Part shown: in pieces, positions 1-7,839 of the stretch
How the letters are laid out: each line of letters opens with the position of its first letter
Numbering within the stretch: position 1 is the stretch's first letter
Assembly (NCBI GenBank): GCA_031553435.1
Contig: JAVBLQ010000102.1
Coordinates: 1-23,875 of the forward strand
Reading direction: 5' to 3'
DNA: 23,875 bases
From: JAVBLQ01 sp031553435
GTDB lineage: Bacteria > Bacteroidota > Bacteroidia > Bacteroidales > Azobacteroidaceae
Notes under the pieces: model-generated
What the model was told of the DNA's origin: nothing
The model's input: only the letters and a program-made list of their open reading frames with translations
Databases searched by the model: none
Program-made: the position numbers and the translations under genes

Positions 1-321
1 CAAACAAATGCAAATGATATGCAAACAACGAGTAGGAAACAAGAACTTGAACGTGCAATTTCAATCATTAAGGCAAATCGAATTAATTTCACTGATGGAA
101 GCCTTGATTGGTTTAAAATAGGACGAGCTTTGGCTTGTGAATTTGGAGAAGAAGGACGAGGTTGGTTTCATCTGGTCAATCAGTTATATAAAAATTACAA
201 TGAACATAAGTGTAATTTTCAATATGACCAATGTTTAAATTACAATGAAAAACCAACAATTGCCTCATTTTTCTATTACTGTAAAAAGCGTGGGATAGAA
301 TATTGGAAAGAAATCTGGTAA
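1..321 (+). CDS. C-terminal part of a VirE/PriCT-2-like primase-associated protein (5' end outside window)
   Basis: The frame is open from base 1, so the ATG at 19 is probably internal and the gene starts upstream. About 100 residues are visible. The stretch DWFKIGRALACEFGEEGRGW followed by FH, a Y-x-x-Y and a cysteine-containing QYDQCL pattern fits the PriCT-2 domain that follows the VirE N-terminal domain in Bacteroidota mobile-element proteins (established family knowledge). Such proteins usually sit beside DUF3987 primase/helicase genes on integrative elements. Here the gene instead ends just before an inverted-repeat element. The exact function is unknown; a role in replication or mobilisation of an element is inferred. 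The low GC and the neighbours suggest acquired DNA. Confidence 0.6.
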   Translation, partial: QTNANDMQTTSRKQELERAISIIKANRINFTDGSLDWFKIGRALACEFGEEGRGWFHLVNQLYKNYNEHKCNFQYDQCLNYNEKPTIASFFYYCKKRGIEYWKEIW

Positions 322-322
322 T

Positions 323-496
323 AAAAAAGAGGCTGTTTCAAAAAATCTATATTGTATACAGGTTATACAATATAAATGAATAACCACAAGAATTTTTATA
401 CTTTTTATTATCAATAAATCATAAAACAAAAACTACATTCATCAATTAGGTTGTAGTTTATATGTAATATAGATTTTTTGAAACAGCCTCTTTTTT
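323..496. mobile_element. MITE-like element with perfect 31-bp terminal inverted repeats
   Basis: The arms at 323-353 and 466-496 are perfect reverse complements over 31 bases, and each contains GAGGCTGTTTCAAAAAATCT. Two smaller hairpins lie inside: an 11-bp arm at 348-358 with 364-374, and an 8-bp arm at 430-437 with 452-459. The core has no ORF. Ends of the type GAGGCTGTTTCAAAA resemble IS termini in Bacteroidota, so a non-autonomous insertion element is the preferred reading. I see no clear target-site duplication. The alternative is a bidirectional terminator, but a 112-nt gap between the arms is large for that. The T-rich outer end would still terminate transcription from the upstream gene. 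Confidence 0.55.
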
Positions 497-861
497 TGAC
501 TTAATTTAGGTTCGTATTGTAATAAGAGCCCAGAACAAAGGGAACGATATACTTAAAATCGATTGTTATTGTTTAGCTAAACATTACTATCTTTGTCAAG
601 TCACAAAAGTGACAAAATATTGGTGAAAGTGTTTCGCTTTATCCTGTACCAGAAATCTGACAATTTCAAAAGAAACAGGGATAGCAATAACATTCTTCAC
701 TTGGGTAGCTATATGTTCAAACAACATATACTAAACAGGTGTGGGGTATTGTTTATCTGTTTCTGGGCTTTGTCAGAGCCTCTGGTACGGTGAACGATGG
801 CTCCACACTTTCTTTTTAAGAACTCTGCCTAATAGGAGCCAATGGCAACAACTCAATTAAT
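497..861 (+). promoter_or_regulatory. Long leader of the nuclease gene: promoter box plus several inverted repeats
   Basis: This is a gene-free stretch. A -7 box TATCTTTG lies at 588-595. Right after it is a GTCAC-AAAA-GTGAC palindrome (600-613), which could be an operator. Further on are an 8-bp inverted repeat with a 5-base gap at 710-730, AAACAG/CTGTTT arms at 733-738 and 757-762, an 11-base palindrome CAGAGCCTCTG at 774-784, and GTGTGG/CCACAC arms at 739-744 and 803-808. No convincing ORF is present. The gap from promoter to start codon is about 265 bases, unusually long for this window. Whether the leader is a regulatory RNA, a small ncRNA gene or decayed DNA cannot be decided from the sequence. 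Confidence 0.4.
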
Positions 862-1791
862 ATGAATGGATTGGATTTTATTAAGTCGAAGCAACAAAGT
901 TGGGCAAAACGAAAAGGTTTAAGCCTCGTTGGAGGAACTATTCCCAACAAAGGTGAGAAAAACTATCTACATAGTTTAACTGATAATTTGTTTGAACAGT
1001 TATCTAACAAAAGTTTAGCTTGTTTCAATTCAGGGGACGGAAATGAGACAAAAGACACTAAAACAAGGTTAGCAAAAATGAAAGCACTTCATTCGTCGTC
1101 TGCAATAGTGGTAAACTTCTTTCAGTATTGGCAAAAAGATGTCTATCCGATTATCTATGTTTGTAACTTATGTTCGAAAAATCCGTCTGGAATTGACCTC
1201 ATGACAGAAAATATAGCTTCTGACCATCCTAAAATATTTTCAACATCAAGAAATAAAACTGAAAATAAAATCAAGTTTGAAGAAAAGTTTGAAATCAGTG
1301 AGGATAAATCACAATTCCCATTTTCACCTAATATTGATGTTGTTATTGAAGATTTTCAACCTTTTGCTTATGCCATTGAATCCAAATTTACAGAACCATA
1401 CCGCGGAAAGTCGGAAGGAATCAAGCAAAAGTATATTGACAATACTCTTTTTTGGAATGGATTACCAAGCTTATACGAATTAGCAAAAGAAATATGCCCT
1501 GACAACAATAAGTTTCAGTATTTAGATGCTGCACAGTTGATGAAACACATTTTAGGACTGAAAAAGAAATACAACAAAAGCGGTTTTCGTCTTTTGTATC
1601 TCTGGTATGATGTAATTGGGAAAGATGGTTTTGAACATAGAAAAGAAATAGAACAATTTGCAGAGATAGCAAAAAAGGACAATGTAAAATTCAGTCATAT
1701 AACTTATCAGGAAGTAATCATGAAATTATCAAAAGAGTTTTATGGTGGAAATGAAAAATATTGTGATTATTTGACAGAGAGGTATTTATAA
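862..1791 (+). CDS. PD-(D/E)XK nuclease, probable orphan restriction-endonuclease-like protein
   Basis: The protein has 309 residues, no signal peptide and no membrane segment. The core motif is NIDVVI (Asp159) followed by AIESKF (Glu173-x-Lys175), the arrangement of a PD-(D/E)XK nuclease active site. An upstream LHSSSAIVVNFFQYW segment (77-90) and a downstream AAQLMKHILGL helix (223-233), then the strand RLLYLWYD (243-250), resemble the PGN_0703-like restriction-endonuclease family of Bacteroidota (recalled, not searched). No methyltransferase or specificity gene is next to it, so it is either an orphan nuclease or its partner lies outside the window. The ATG at 862 is preceded by a long, hairpin-rich leader. 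A role in defence is inferred from family and context only. Confidence 0.6.
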   Translation: MNGLDFIKSKQQSWAKRKGLSLVGGTIPNKGEKNYLHSLTDNLFEQLSNKSLACFNSGDGNETKDTKTRLAKMKALHSSSAIVVNFFQYWQKDVYPIIYVCNLCSKNPSGIDLMTENIASDHPKIFSTSRNKTENKIKFEEKFEISEDKSQFPFSPNIDVVIEDFQPFAYAIESKFTEPYRGKSEGIKQKYIDNTLFWNGLPSLYELAKEICPDNNKFQYLDAAQLMKHILGLKKKYNKSGFRLLYLWYDVIGKDGFEHRKEIEQFAEIAKKDNVKFSHITYQEVIMKLSKEFYGGNEKYCDYLTERYL

Positions 1792-1846
1792 AATGAATTC
1801 GAGACAATAAAATGAATGTAAAATTATTAAAGAAAAGAATAAAAGT

Positions 1847-2257
1847 ATGAAAAAGTTATTATTAATATCTGTGTTTCTGCTATGCATAGTAGAGATCTGT
1901 AATTCACAAACTTATACAATAAAAGCGACCTATATACAGGTTATGGGAATGGGAAAGGAAGCTGAGGAAGGTTCTGTCTATGTAACAGTAAAAATTGTAA
2001 AAAATCTGTCCGAAGGGACAGTAATACTAAATATCAAAGGAATAGAACTTAGGTATAGAATTCTGACATCTACAAGAACTGAGTTAGGAAAAGAGGTCTG
2101 GGTGTACCAAGCTATAGGCCAAGATAATAAAAGTTGTCAAATAGCACTGATGAAGCCAGAACTCCTAAAAGAAGGAAAGGAGGTAGCTTTGTCAATAAAA
2201 GAAAGTAACGGTTCAGGTACAGCAATATTAGGAATAGTTTCCAACTTAAAACAATGA
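1847..2257 (+). CDS. Small secreted protein of unknown function
   Basis: The protein has 136 residues. It opens with a classic signal peptide: MKK, a hydrophobic run to about residue 17, then a polar stretch with probable cleavage near CNS-Q (residues 19-21). The mature part is short, beta-rich by appearance and without cysteine pairs or a recognised motif. The alternation of charged and hydrophobic residues suggests a small beta-sandwich or lipocalin-like fold, but this is a guess. It lies 55 bases after the nuclease gene on the same strand and may be co-transcribed. I do not recognise the family. Confidence 0.55.
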   Translation: MKKLLLISVFLLCIVEICNSQTYTIKATYIQVMGMGKEAEEGSVYVTVKIVKNLSEGTVILNIKGIELRYRILTSTRTELGKEVWVYQAIGQDNKSCQIALMKPELLKEGKEVALSIKESNGSGTAILGIVSNLKQ

Positions 2258-2450
2258 AAGAGAGAGGAAGTCAGGTAATTATCAAAATAAAATTCTCAGA
2301 ATGAAAGAAGCATTTCTAATTTCAATCGTATCCTTAATAACCGAAGGAAATTAATTAAGGACTTAAGAATAAATAACGCTATAATTATGCCCTATTGGAT
2401 TAAGATGTATTTTCATCTTGCATTTGTGTTCCAAACGTGTTCCAGTAAAC
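2258..2450. other. Gap at the edge of the accessory region; spaced direct repeat
   Basis: No gene is seen. The octamer GTGTTCCA occurs twice, at 2426-2433 and 2437-2444, spaced 11 bases, about one helical turn. The stretch lies on the 3' side of tRNA-Pro and could include the junction between accessory and core DNA. This is inference. Confidence 0.3.
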
Positions 2451-2484
2451 AAAAAGGACTTACAGTTATTAGTTGTAAGTCCTT
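2451..2484 (-). terminator. Intrinsic terminator of tRNA-Pro
   Basis: An 11-bp perfect inverted repeat, AAGGACTTACA at 2454-2464 and TGTAAGTCCTT at 2474-2484, is followed on the minus strand by a T-run (2451-2455). It begins 13 bases beyond the 3' end of the minus-strand tRNA-Pro, so it should end that transcript. Confidence 0.75.
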
Positions 2485-2496
2485 GATACTCAGCAG

Positions 2497-2571
2497 TCGG
2501 GGCGAGACGATTCGAACGTCCGACCACACGCCCCCCAGACGTGTACTCTAACCGGGCTGAGCTACACCCCG
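2497..2571 (-). tRNA. tRNA-Pro (anticodon GGG)
   Basis: On the minus strand the gene starts CGGGGTG and ends CGCCCCG plus discriminator A, giving a 7-bp acceptor stem with one G-T pair. The anticodon arm is CACGT-CTGGGGG-GCGTG with anticodon GGG. The T arm is GGACG-TTCGAAT-CGTCT. CCA is not encoded. The 3' end faces the accessory genes at 1-2450, the usual side for insertion of tyrosine-recombinase elements. Confidence 0.95.
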
Positions 2572-2585
2572 CTCCTTTGAGACTG

Positions 2586-2616
2586 CAAAATTAACGATTA
2601 TTTTTTATATCCCCAA
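2586..2616 (-). promoter_or_regulatory. Promoter of tRNA-Pro
   Basis: On the minus strand a TTG (2614-2616) precedes the -7 box TAATTTTG (2586-2593) by 20 bases, and the tRNA starts 14 bases further on. The -33 part lies inside the 3' end of aroB, which is on the same strand. Confidence 0.6.
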
Positions 2617-3663
2617 GCTTTCTCGGTAAAAATCCAAAGATTCATATATATCTTGCTGGCTGATAATTTGATTGATTTCTATTTCTCCGATATTTTTCAA
2701 CAGGGTGAAGTTAATCTCGTCTGACTCGTTTTTTTTGTCGTGTTTCATTAATTCAAATAGACGATCATATTGTTTACAATCAATGTAAAAAATTCCGTAA
2801 TTTTCTTTGATAAAATTGACGGCTTGTTGTAAACGTTCTTTGGGAAAATGACAAAATTTGAACGAAAGATACAGTTCGCAGATTAAGCCCCAGGCAACGG
2901 CATAGCCATGATAAACAGGCTGTTTCGTTTCATGAGAGAAACTCTCGAAAGCATGTCCTATGGTATGTCCTAAATTGAGAGCTTTTCTTATGTTTTTTTC
3001 GAATGGATCTTCCGAAACAATTTTTTCTTTTACGGCAATAGATGAGATAATGAGATCTTTCAGATTATCGTAATTAATCGAATTTGTGTCGAATAACAGT
3101 ACTTTTTTCCACTCTTCTACATCTTTCAGCAGAGCATGTTTAATCATCTCGGCATATCCGGAAAGAAAGTTTTTCCGGTCGAGGGTTTTGAAAAATGAAG
3201 TATCAATTAAGACTGCTTCCGCCGGATAGAAAGACCCGATTTCATTTTTTAATCCGGCAAAATTGATCCCGGTTTTTCCGCCTACAGCAGCATCTACAGC
3301 CCCTAACAGAGTTGTAGGAATATTGACGAACCGGATTCCTCTTTTGAATGTAGCGGCAGCAAAACCTCCCAGATCGGTTAACATTCCGCCTCCCAGATTG
3401 ATCAACAAAGACTTTCGGGTAGCTCCGTTGTTGCTTAGATAATCCCAAACAGAAGCTAAGGTCTCCATATTTTTATTAGCATCTCCTGAAGGAATAATGA
3501 TTTTTTTCGCTTGTTCAACTTCTTGAATTTCAAGCAATAATGGGAAGCACAAATTTTCAGTGGTATTGTCTGTCAATACAAATAACTTATCATATGTGAT
3601 TTGTTGTAAAACGGAAGATAAATCACTTTTCAGGTCTGCACATTTGATGATTCTTTGAGGCAT
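2605..3663 (-). CDS. aroB: 3-dehydroquinate synthase
   Basis: This cytoplasmic enzyme converts DAHP to 3-dehydroquinate, the second step of the shikimate pathway, using NAD and a divalent metal. The protein has 352 residues, near the family norm. The nucleotide-binding region LINLGGGMLTDLGGFAAATF (87-106) and PTTLLGAVDAAVGGKTGINF (116-135) are typical. The metal ligands are Glu172 (GYAEMIKH), His233 (in LNLGHTIGH) and His252 (YHGYAVAWG), with the second His237 and Arg226 also in place, so it looks active. It is the last gene of a minus-strand group, 10 bases after the DUF3108 gene. Confidence 0.95.
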   Translation of the reverse strand: MPQRIIKCADLKSDLSSVLQQITYDKLFVLTDNTTENLCFPLLLEIQEVEQAKKIIIPSGDANKNMETLASVWDYLSNNGATRKSLLINLGGGMLTDLGGFAAATFKRGIRFVNIPTTLLGAVDAAVGGKTGINFAGLKNEIGSFYPAEAVLIDTSFFKTLDRKNFLSGYAEMIKHALLKDVEEWKKVLLFDTNSINYDNLKDLIISSIAVKEKIVSEDPFEKNIRKALNLGHTIGHAFESFSHETKQPVYHGYAVAWGLICELYLSFKFCHFPKERLQQAVNFIKENYGIFYIDCKQYDRLFELMKHDKKNESDEINFTLLKNIGEIEINQIISQQDIYESLDFYRESLGI

Positions 3664-3673
3664 CTCTATCGGC

Positions 3674-4561
3674 TTAATTTGGAATTGTTATCAATGAACT
3701 GAGTGGGTATTTATTGCCACTGTGGGAAGAAAGATGAGCTTCTGCGGCTCCGATCTTCAATTTTGCTTTCAGCTTAACCGGAATCCTGTTTTTGTCATCT
3801 GTAACCCACATTTCCATTGCATTTTTATTGTCTTCAAATGTGTTATCGACTATGTCTATGTTGAATTTTAAAGTTTTATACTTTTGATAAGTGTTTTTTT
3901 CAAGAATTTCTTGTCCTACATAAAGAACGCTCATTTTTACAACATCCCTGCCAACGAAGACTGACAATGGAATACGATCTCCCGGTTTTAATTCGGAATA
4001 ATTAAGTGTTCTTGCAAAGACGAATATGCTCAACATATCAATCCCGAAACCATTGCTGACCAAAAGGGAGTCGAACCTGAGTTCTTTGTTTTTATATCTG
4101 ATGGAGCGGGCTTTTGTCAATTTCTTACTATAATGTTTATACGTCAACTCTTCGACATAATGCGTATTCCCTTCATGAAGGTGTTTTTTATGGAAAAGAG
4201 GATTCGTATCTATGTCAGTATAAGAATACAATGTATCTCTGACTTTGAATATTTTATCAAATGTGGAACTGGTACGAAAAGTCAAAGTTGTTTTAATAGC
4301 AGCTTTATTGTCATATTTCCCATTGTTTAAAGAATATGAGGCAGTTCCTGCCTTAGCCATTAAAATTCCCCATTTGAATTTGATGTCATAGTTTAATTTT
4401 TCTCCCGGAGCGAAAGGCAAATCTTCATTTTCTTTTGTATTTAATGTAAAGCCAAAAGATGTAATCAAAAAAACGAGCAATATAGCGAGTCTGTATTTTT
4501 TACCGGTTCGGAGTTGTCGTTCTTGTTGCCTGTGAGCTGTTTCTATTATTTGTTGTTTCAT
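3674..4561 (-). CDS. DUF3108 domain protein, secreted
   Basis: The protein has 295 residues. A basic N-terminus (to about residue 23) precedes a hydrophobic stretch LAILLVFLITSFGFTL (24-39), so it is exported to the periplasm or anchored. The mature part begins with PFAPGEKLNYDIKFKWGI, then an AKAGTASYSL strand, and later SNGFGIDMLSIFVFARTLNY, all characteristic of DUF3108 (established family; biochemical role unknown). Its start overlaps the end of the upstream lipoprotein gene by 62 bases. No later ATG lies before the hydrophobic segment, so this start is kept. Coupling to the lipoprotein suggests a shared envelope function. Confidence 0.8.
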   Translation of the reverse strand: MKQQIIETAHRQQERQLRTGKKYRLAILLVFLITSFGFTLNTKENEDLPFAPGEKLNYDIKFKWGILMAKAGTASYSLNNGKYDNKAAIKTTLTFRTSSTFDKIFKVRDTLYSYTDIDTNPLFHKKHLHEGNTHYVEELTYKHYSKKLTKARSIRYKNKELRFDSLLVSNGFGIDMLSIFVFARTLNYSELKPGDRIPLSVFVGRDVVKMSVLYVGQEILEKNTYQKYKTLKFNIDIVDNTFEDNKNAMEMWVTDDKNRIPVKLKAKLKIGAAEAHLSSHSGNKYPLSSLITIPN

Positions 4562-6425
4562 TTTGACTTCTCTTTTTTGGATTTTCTTTTGGTTTGTTTT
4601 TTGTAATTTCTAAAGGTTTTTGTCTTAAAATAGGAGTTTGATGTAAATTCCATGGTTGTTCAAAATCCCAATTTTGTTTCAATTCCAATGGACTTGGATA
4701 GTAATAAACTTCTTCGGGCTGTTGTTTTAAGTTATAATTTCCAGGATCCCATTTCCCATTATTATTTCTGTCGCAGACAAAACGGATGTAGTATTTGGAA
4801 GGTTTGACGTTCATAAAGAGGACTCCGCCATCAACAAACGGTGATTTCCTGAGAGGTTTGTCTGAAGCATCAAGCAATTCCGAATATCCCGGCCCTTCAT
4901 ATCCTGTGATATCGAAATATATGTGACTGTATGATTCTTTATTTTTGAATTTCATTTTGCTTTCCAGCTTATCATTCCATTTTCCATAAATACTGAAAAT
5001 CGTTGCGGAATCTACCCTTAAACGATATTCCGATTCATATTCCCATTTTCTGTAAATGGTATAATTCAAAGGATTCAGTGTGTCTTTTATAAATGTAAAC
5101 GGCATTGGTTCCCATTTAATTGTATCTTTTTTCCTTTCTAATGAAAATAATGAGGGATCGATCGAAAGTGGAGGTTCCGAGAATGCTATTTTAATGGAAT
5201 CGTAAATTTCCATAGAAGATTGAGACGAAAGGTTTAATTTCAGAAAATCAATCTTTTGCTCTTTTTCCTTGTCTTTATCTTTTTTTTCTTTTTTAGGTGC
5301 TTTTTTTACAAAAAAAGATAAAGTGTCTGTTTGAGGGACGGGATTATTTAAAGAGTCGCTTTTTATATAGGTTGTTTCAATATGCAATGTATCCATTTGA
5401 TAAATCAGTGAATCAGTGATCCAGTAATTGATCGTTTTTTTCTCTTCGACATATTCCGGAATAATCCAATTCTTAGAAGGATCTGCATTCAGGAGATTGA
5501 TTTTTGGAGCGACATGTACCGGGGTATTGAAGAATAAAGAAAATTTATAAACTTCCGGCCGATCTGATTTTCTCAAATACTGTCTTTCGAATTGTTCTTT
5601 AAAAAGGAATAATACGATATTGTCGGGTGTAAATCGATTGTATTTTACTGTCATGATCGTGTCGACCGTCAAAGTATCTTTCCAGATTGTATCCTGACGG
5701 GTGGCCGGTTCGAAAGAGGGGACAATCAAACTGTCGTCGAAAGCAATTTCTTCTCCGGGTTGATCGAAGCGGTAATCGCGGTTTAAGTCGTTCAGTGCAA
5801 ATATCCGGTATGTTCCCGGTGATATGTTTCGTATCCAGAATTTTCCTAAATCATTTGTTTTTGTAGTCCGGCTAAAAGGTGTTTTTACAAAAGCAGAATC
5901 GTTCAGATTAGAGTGCAAACCTACTAAAATATTGGGCATCGGTTCCAGATTTTCCGCATTCAATAAAGCACCGGAAATGATCAGTGAATCTACAACGTCT
6001 CCGGTAGAAAAGGCAAATGAGAAATTTTCCAGCGGATTGTGTTCGTTGTTATCGGAAATAGCATCTGTAAAGTCTATCGTATAAGTTGTATTGGGTTTCA
6101 ATGAATCTTTGAGTTCTACGGTAATTTTCTTTCCAAGCGCTTTTACTTCAGGCATTTGAATTTGCGGCGGGGTGATGATTACCTTATCCATCGGTTTTTC
6201 CAATGCGATGATTTCGTCAAAAACGATTTCGATTTTATTTTTATTGTAACGAATGGTATTCGGAGCCGGATTACTTGAAACAAAACGCGGAGGCATTTCG
6301 TCGATCGGTCCGCCCGAAGGTGTTCCCATGCTTGCACAAGCATAAAACATGCATAGTGAAAATGCTACGCAGACGGCAGCGGTGATTGTTTCTTGTAATA
6401 TCTGAATGGTTTTGTTTTTTGCCAT
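4500..6425 (-). CDS. Ig-like (Big_5/SbsA-type) domain lipoprotein
   Basis: The protein has 641 residues. A hydrophobic leader ends at a probable lipidated cysteine, MFYAC (Cys30), followed by a GTPSGGP run typical of this Bacteroidota lipoprotein group. Residues about 44-140 match the SbsA-like Ig fold (PPRFVSSNPAP, then KIEIVFDEII and NTTYTIDFTDAI). About 190-235 is a regulatory-like beta sandwich (GKFWIRNISPGTYRIFALND). Two DxNxDxxxD-like stretches, NDLNRDYRFD and DRNNNGKWDPG, could bind calcium. The last 45 residues form a basic, Asn/Thr-rich tail overlapping the next gene. Likely an outer-membrane or cell-surface protein; the partner is unknown. Confidence 0.8.
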   Translation of the reverse strand: MAKNKTIQILQETITAAVCVAFSLCMFYACASMGTPSGGPIDEMPPRFVSSNPAPNTIRYNKNKIEIVFDEIIALEKPMDKVIITPPQIQMPEVKALGKKITVELKDSLKPNTTYTIDFTDAISDNNEHNPLENFSFAFSTGDVVDSLIISGALLNAENLEPMPNILVGLHSNLNDSAFVKTPFSRTTKTNDLGKFWIRNISPGTYRIFALNDLNRDYRFDQPGEEIAFDDSLIVPSFEPATRQDTIWKDTLTVDTIMTVKYNRFTPDNIVLFLFKEQFERQYLRKSDRPEVYKFSLFFNTPVHVAPKINLLNADPSKNWIIPEYVEEKKTINYWITDSLIYQMDTLHIETTYIKSDSLNNPVPQTDTLSFFVKKAPKKEKKDKDKEKEQKIDFLKLNLSSQSSMEIYDSIKIAFSEPPLSIDPSLFSLERKKDTIKWEPMPFTFIKDTLNPLNYTIYRKWEYESEYRLRVDSATIFSIYGKWNDKLESKMKFKNKESYSHIYFDITGYEGPGYSELLDASDKPLRKSPFVDGGVLFMNVKPSKYYIRFVCDRNNNGKWDPGNYNLKQQPEEVYYYPSPLELKQNWDFEQPWNLHQTPILRQKPLEITKNKPKENPKKRSQNETTNNRNSSQATRTTTPNR

Positions 6426-6460
6426 ATGCTACATAAAATTATCATGCAAAAATACAAAGA

Positions 6461-7744
6461 TTAGTGAGATTTTATGTTTTTAGACAGAAGTTTATGACCT
6501 ATACGGCAATATAGGCATTTCTTTTTCTCGCAATATTCTCTTTTTAATTGGATTAAAGCTTGTGAATCACCGGCATGTTCAACGGTTATTCCGGCTCTTT
6601 TGAAATGTGTGACGATCGAATTGCTTTCAGGTTTAATCGATTCCAATAAATTTAATGATTTTTCCGAAAGATCGGGTAGGTTTTTCTTTGTACCATAAGC
6701 AAACATCATGGGAACGACGGTATTGATGAGGATGATTTCCAATGTGGATAAACTCATTCTTTTATCTTTTTTCACGGATGTTTTTCCGAACCGGTAGTGA
6801 GTTAACCAATATTCTGATACCGAAGGGTTCAATAATGCTGCGATTTCTTTCTTGTCTTCTATCTTCAATATTTCGGAAAATAAATGTTCATATTCACAAA
6901 GAATTGAAGCTAATTGTATGATCTTGATGTGCGGAAAATTATCCGGCCTGATTCTCAGACTTTTGAATATATGAGGTTCCAAAGCTGAAAGTTTGAATTT
7001 TTGTTTCAGAAAATGATATTCTTGTTTGAGTGTTTCAAAATAAGAATCATCCGGCATTTCTTCTTCCAGCAAACCGGCTTGTCCCAACAACATAGATTCT
7101 ATCTGGATTTTAGAATCCCGGTGTTTCAGGATGTATTTCAAAGGCAAACTTTGTGATAGACGGGCAAAAGCGTCTCCATTGATTCCGAATCCGAAATTCC
7201 GGGAAAGGATGTTGTAGAAAACTTCTTCCCAATCTCCATTGTTTTGTTCGAGAATCTTAAAAATATCTTTTGTCTTCCGTTCCAAACGTTCGCATGTCAG
7301 TGCGCTCTTCCAGGCTGTGATTTCAATGGGTGGAATTTCACAAATCCTGGATACGCATGGAGTAAAAGTCTCAGAATTAATCAAATATTCAAAATTTTTT
7401 CTGATTTCTTCCGGGACGGATAATTTTATTTGATGGACCAAATTGCCATTTTCCGTAAAAACATCGGGAAAATTGTCGATTTCCACCAAATGCAGGATTG
7501 TGGAATTATATGCTTTATCCAGATGATGTTTATGTTTTATCCAATCGGAAGCAAAGGTGTGCATTTCTATGTTTCCGGCCCACATTTCGTCTCCGATTTT
7601 TATTTTTGCATTGAAAAAATCAGGTCCGGAATCATGATTCGGCAATCCGGGGTCAATAATGGTTATTTGAATTCCCTTGTTGGTAAAAAGATTATTTGCA
7701 GTATAAAGCTTGTGTTTCCAGATGTAGTGAAGCATTGATTCCAT
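6461..7744 (-). CDS. DUF2851 family protein
   Basis: I take the ATG at 7744, giving 427 residues starting MESMLHYIWKHKLY. The frame stays open to 7852, but that extension would run across the divergent promoters and into dapB. A second ATG at 7735 is possible. Motifs are PGLPNHDSGPDFFNAKIKIG (32-51), MWAGNIEMH (54-62), an HHLDKAYNSTILHLV segment (73-87), EYWLTHYRFGK in the C-terminal third and a terminal CEKKKCLYC cysteine pair. These fit DUF2851, a conserved Bacteroidota family without known function. No signal peptide is seen, so it is probably cytoplasmic. First gene of a minus-strand group ending in aroB; the gap to the lipoprotein is 35 bases. Confidence 0.85.
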   Translation of the reverse strand: MESMLHYIWKHKLYTANNLFTNKGIQITIIDPGLPNHDSGPDFFNAKIKIGDEMWAGNIEMHTFASDWIKHKHHLDKAYNSTILHLVEIDNFPDVFTENGNLVHQIKLSVPEEIRKNFEYLINSETFTPCVSRICEIPPIEITAWKSALTCERLERKTKDIFKILEQNNGDWEEVFYNILSRNFGFGINGDAFARLSQSLPLKYILKHRDSKIQIESMLLGQAGLLEEEMPDDSYFETLKQEYHFLKQKFKLSALEPHIFKSLRIRPDNFPHIKIIQLASILCEYEHLFSEILKIEDKKEIAALLNPSVSEYWLTHYRFGKTSVKKDKRMSLSTLEIILINTVVPMMFAYGTKKNLPDLSEKSLNLLESIKPESNSIVTHFKRAGITVEHAGDSQALIQLKREYCEKKKCLYCRIGHKLLSKNIKSH

Positions 7745-7768
7745 AGCTGTAAAAGTTTTGATTTTGCA

Positions 7769-7798
7769 CAAATATACATACAAAATCGGAATGTACAA
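7769..7798 (-). promoter_or_regulatory. Promoter of the DUF2851-aroB group
   Basis: On the minus strand, TTG (7796-7798) lies 19 bases before the -7 box TATATTTG (7769-7776). The predicted start of transcription is only about 20 bases before the ATG at 7744. It diverges from the dapB promoter. Confidence 0.6.
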
Positions 7799-7808
7799 GT
7801 GTTTTTTG

Positions 7809-7816
7809 TATATTTG
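7809..7816 (+). promoter_or_regulatory. -7 box of the dapB operon
   Basis: TATATTTG lies 23 bases before the dapB ATG. I see no good -33 TTG at 19-21 bases upstream, so the promoter may be weaker or use another element. Confidence 0.5.
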
Positions 7817-7839
7817 CAACTTGTTTAAACACAAAAAAT

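Noticed and set aside
593..793. 66-codon ORF upstream of the nuclease gene
   Set aside because: It starts with TTG inside the predicted -7 box, has no family resemblance, and crosses several inverted repeats.
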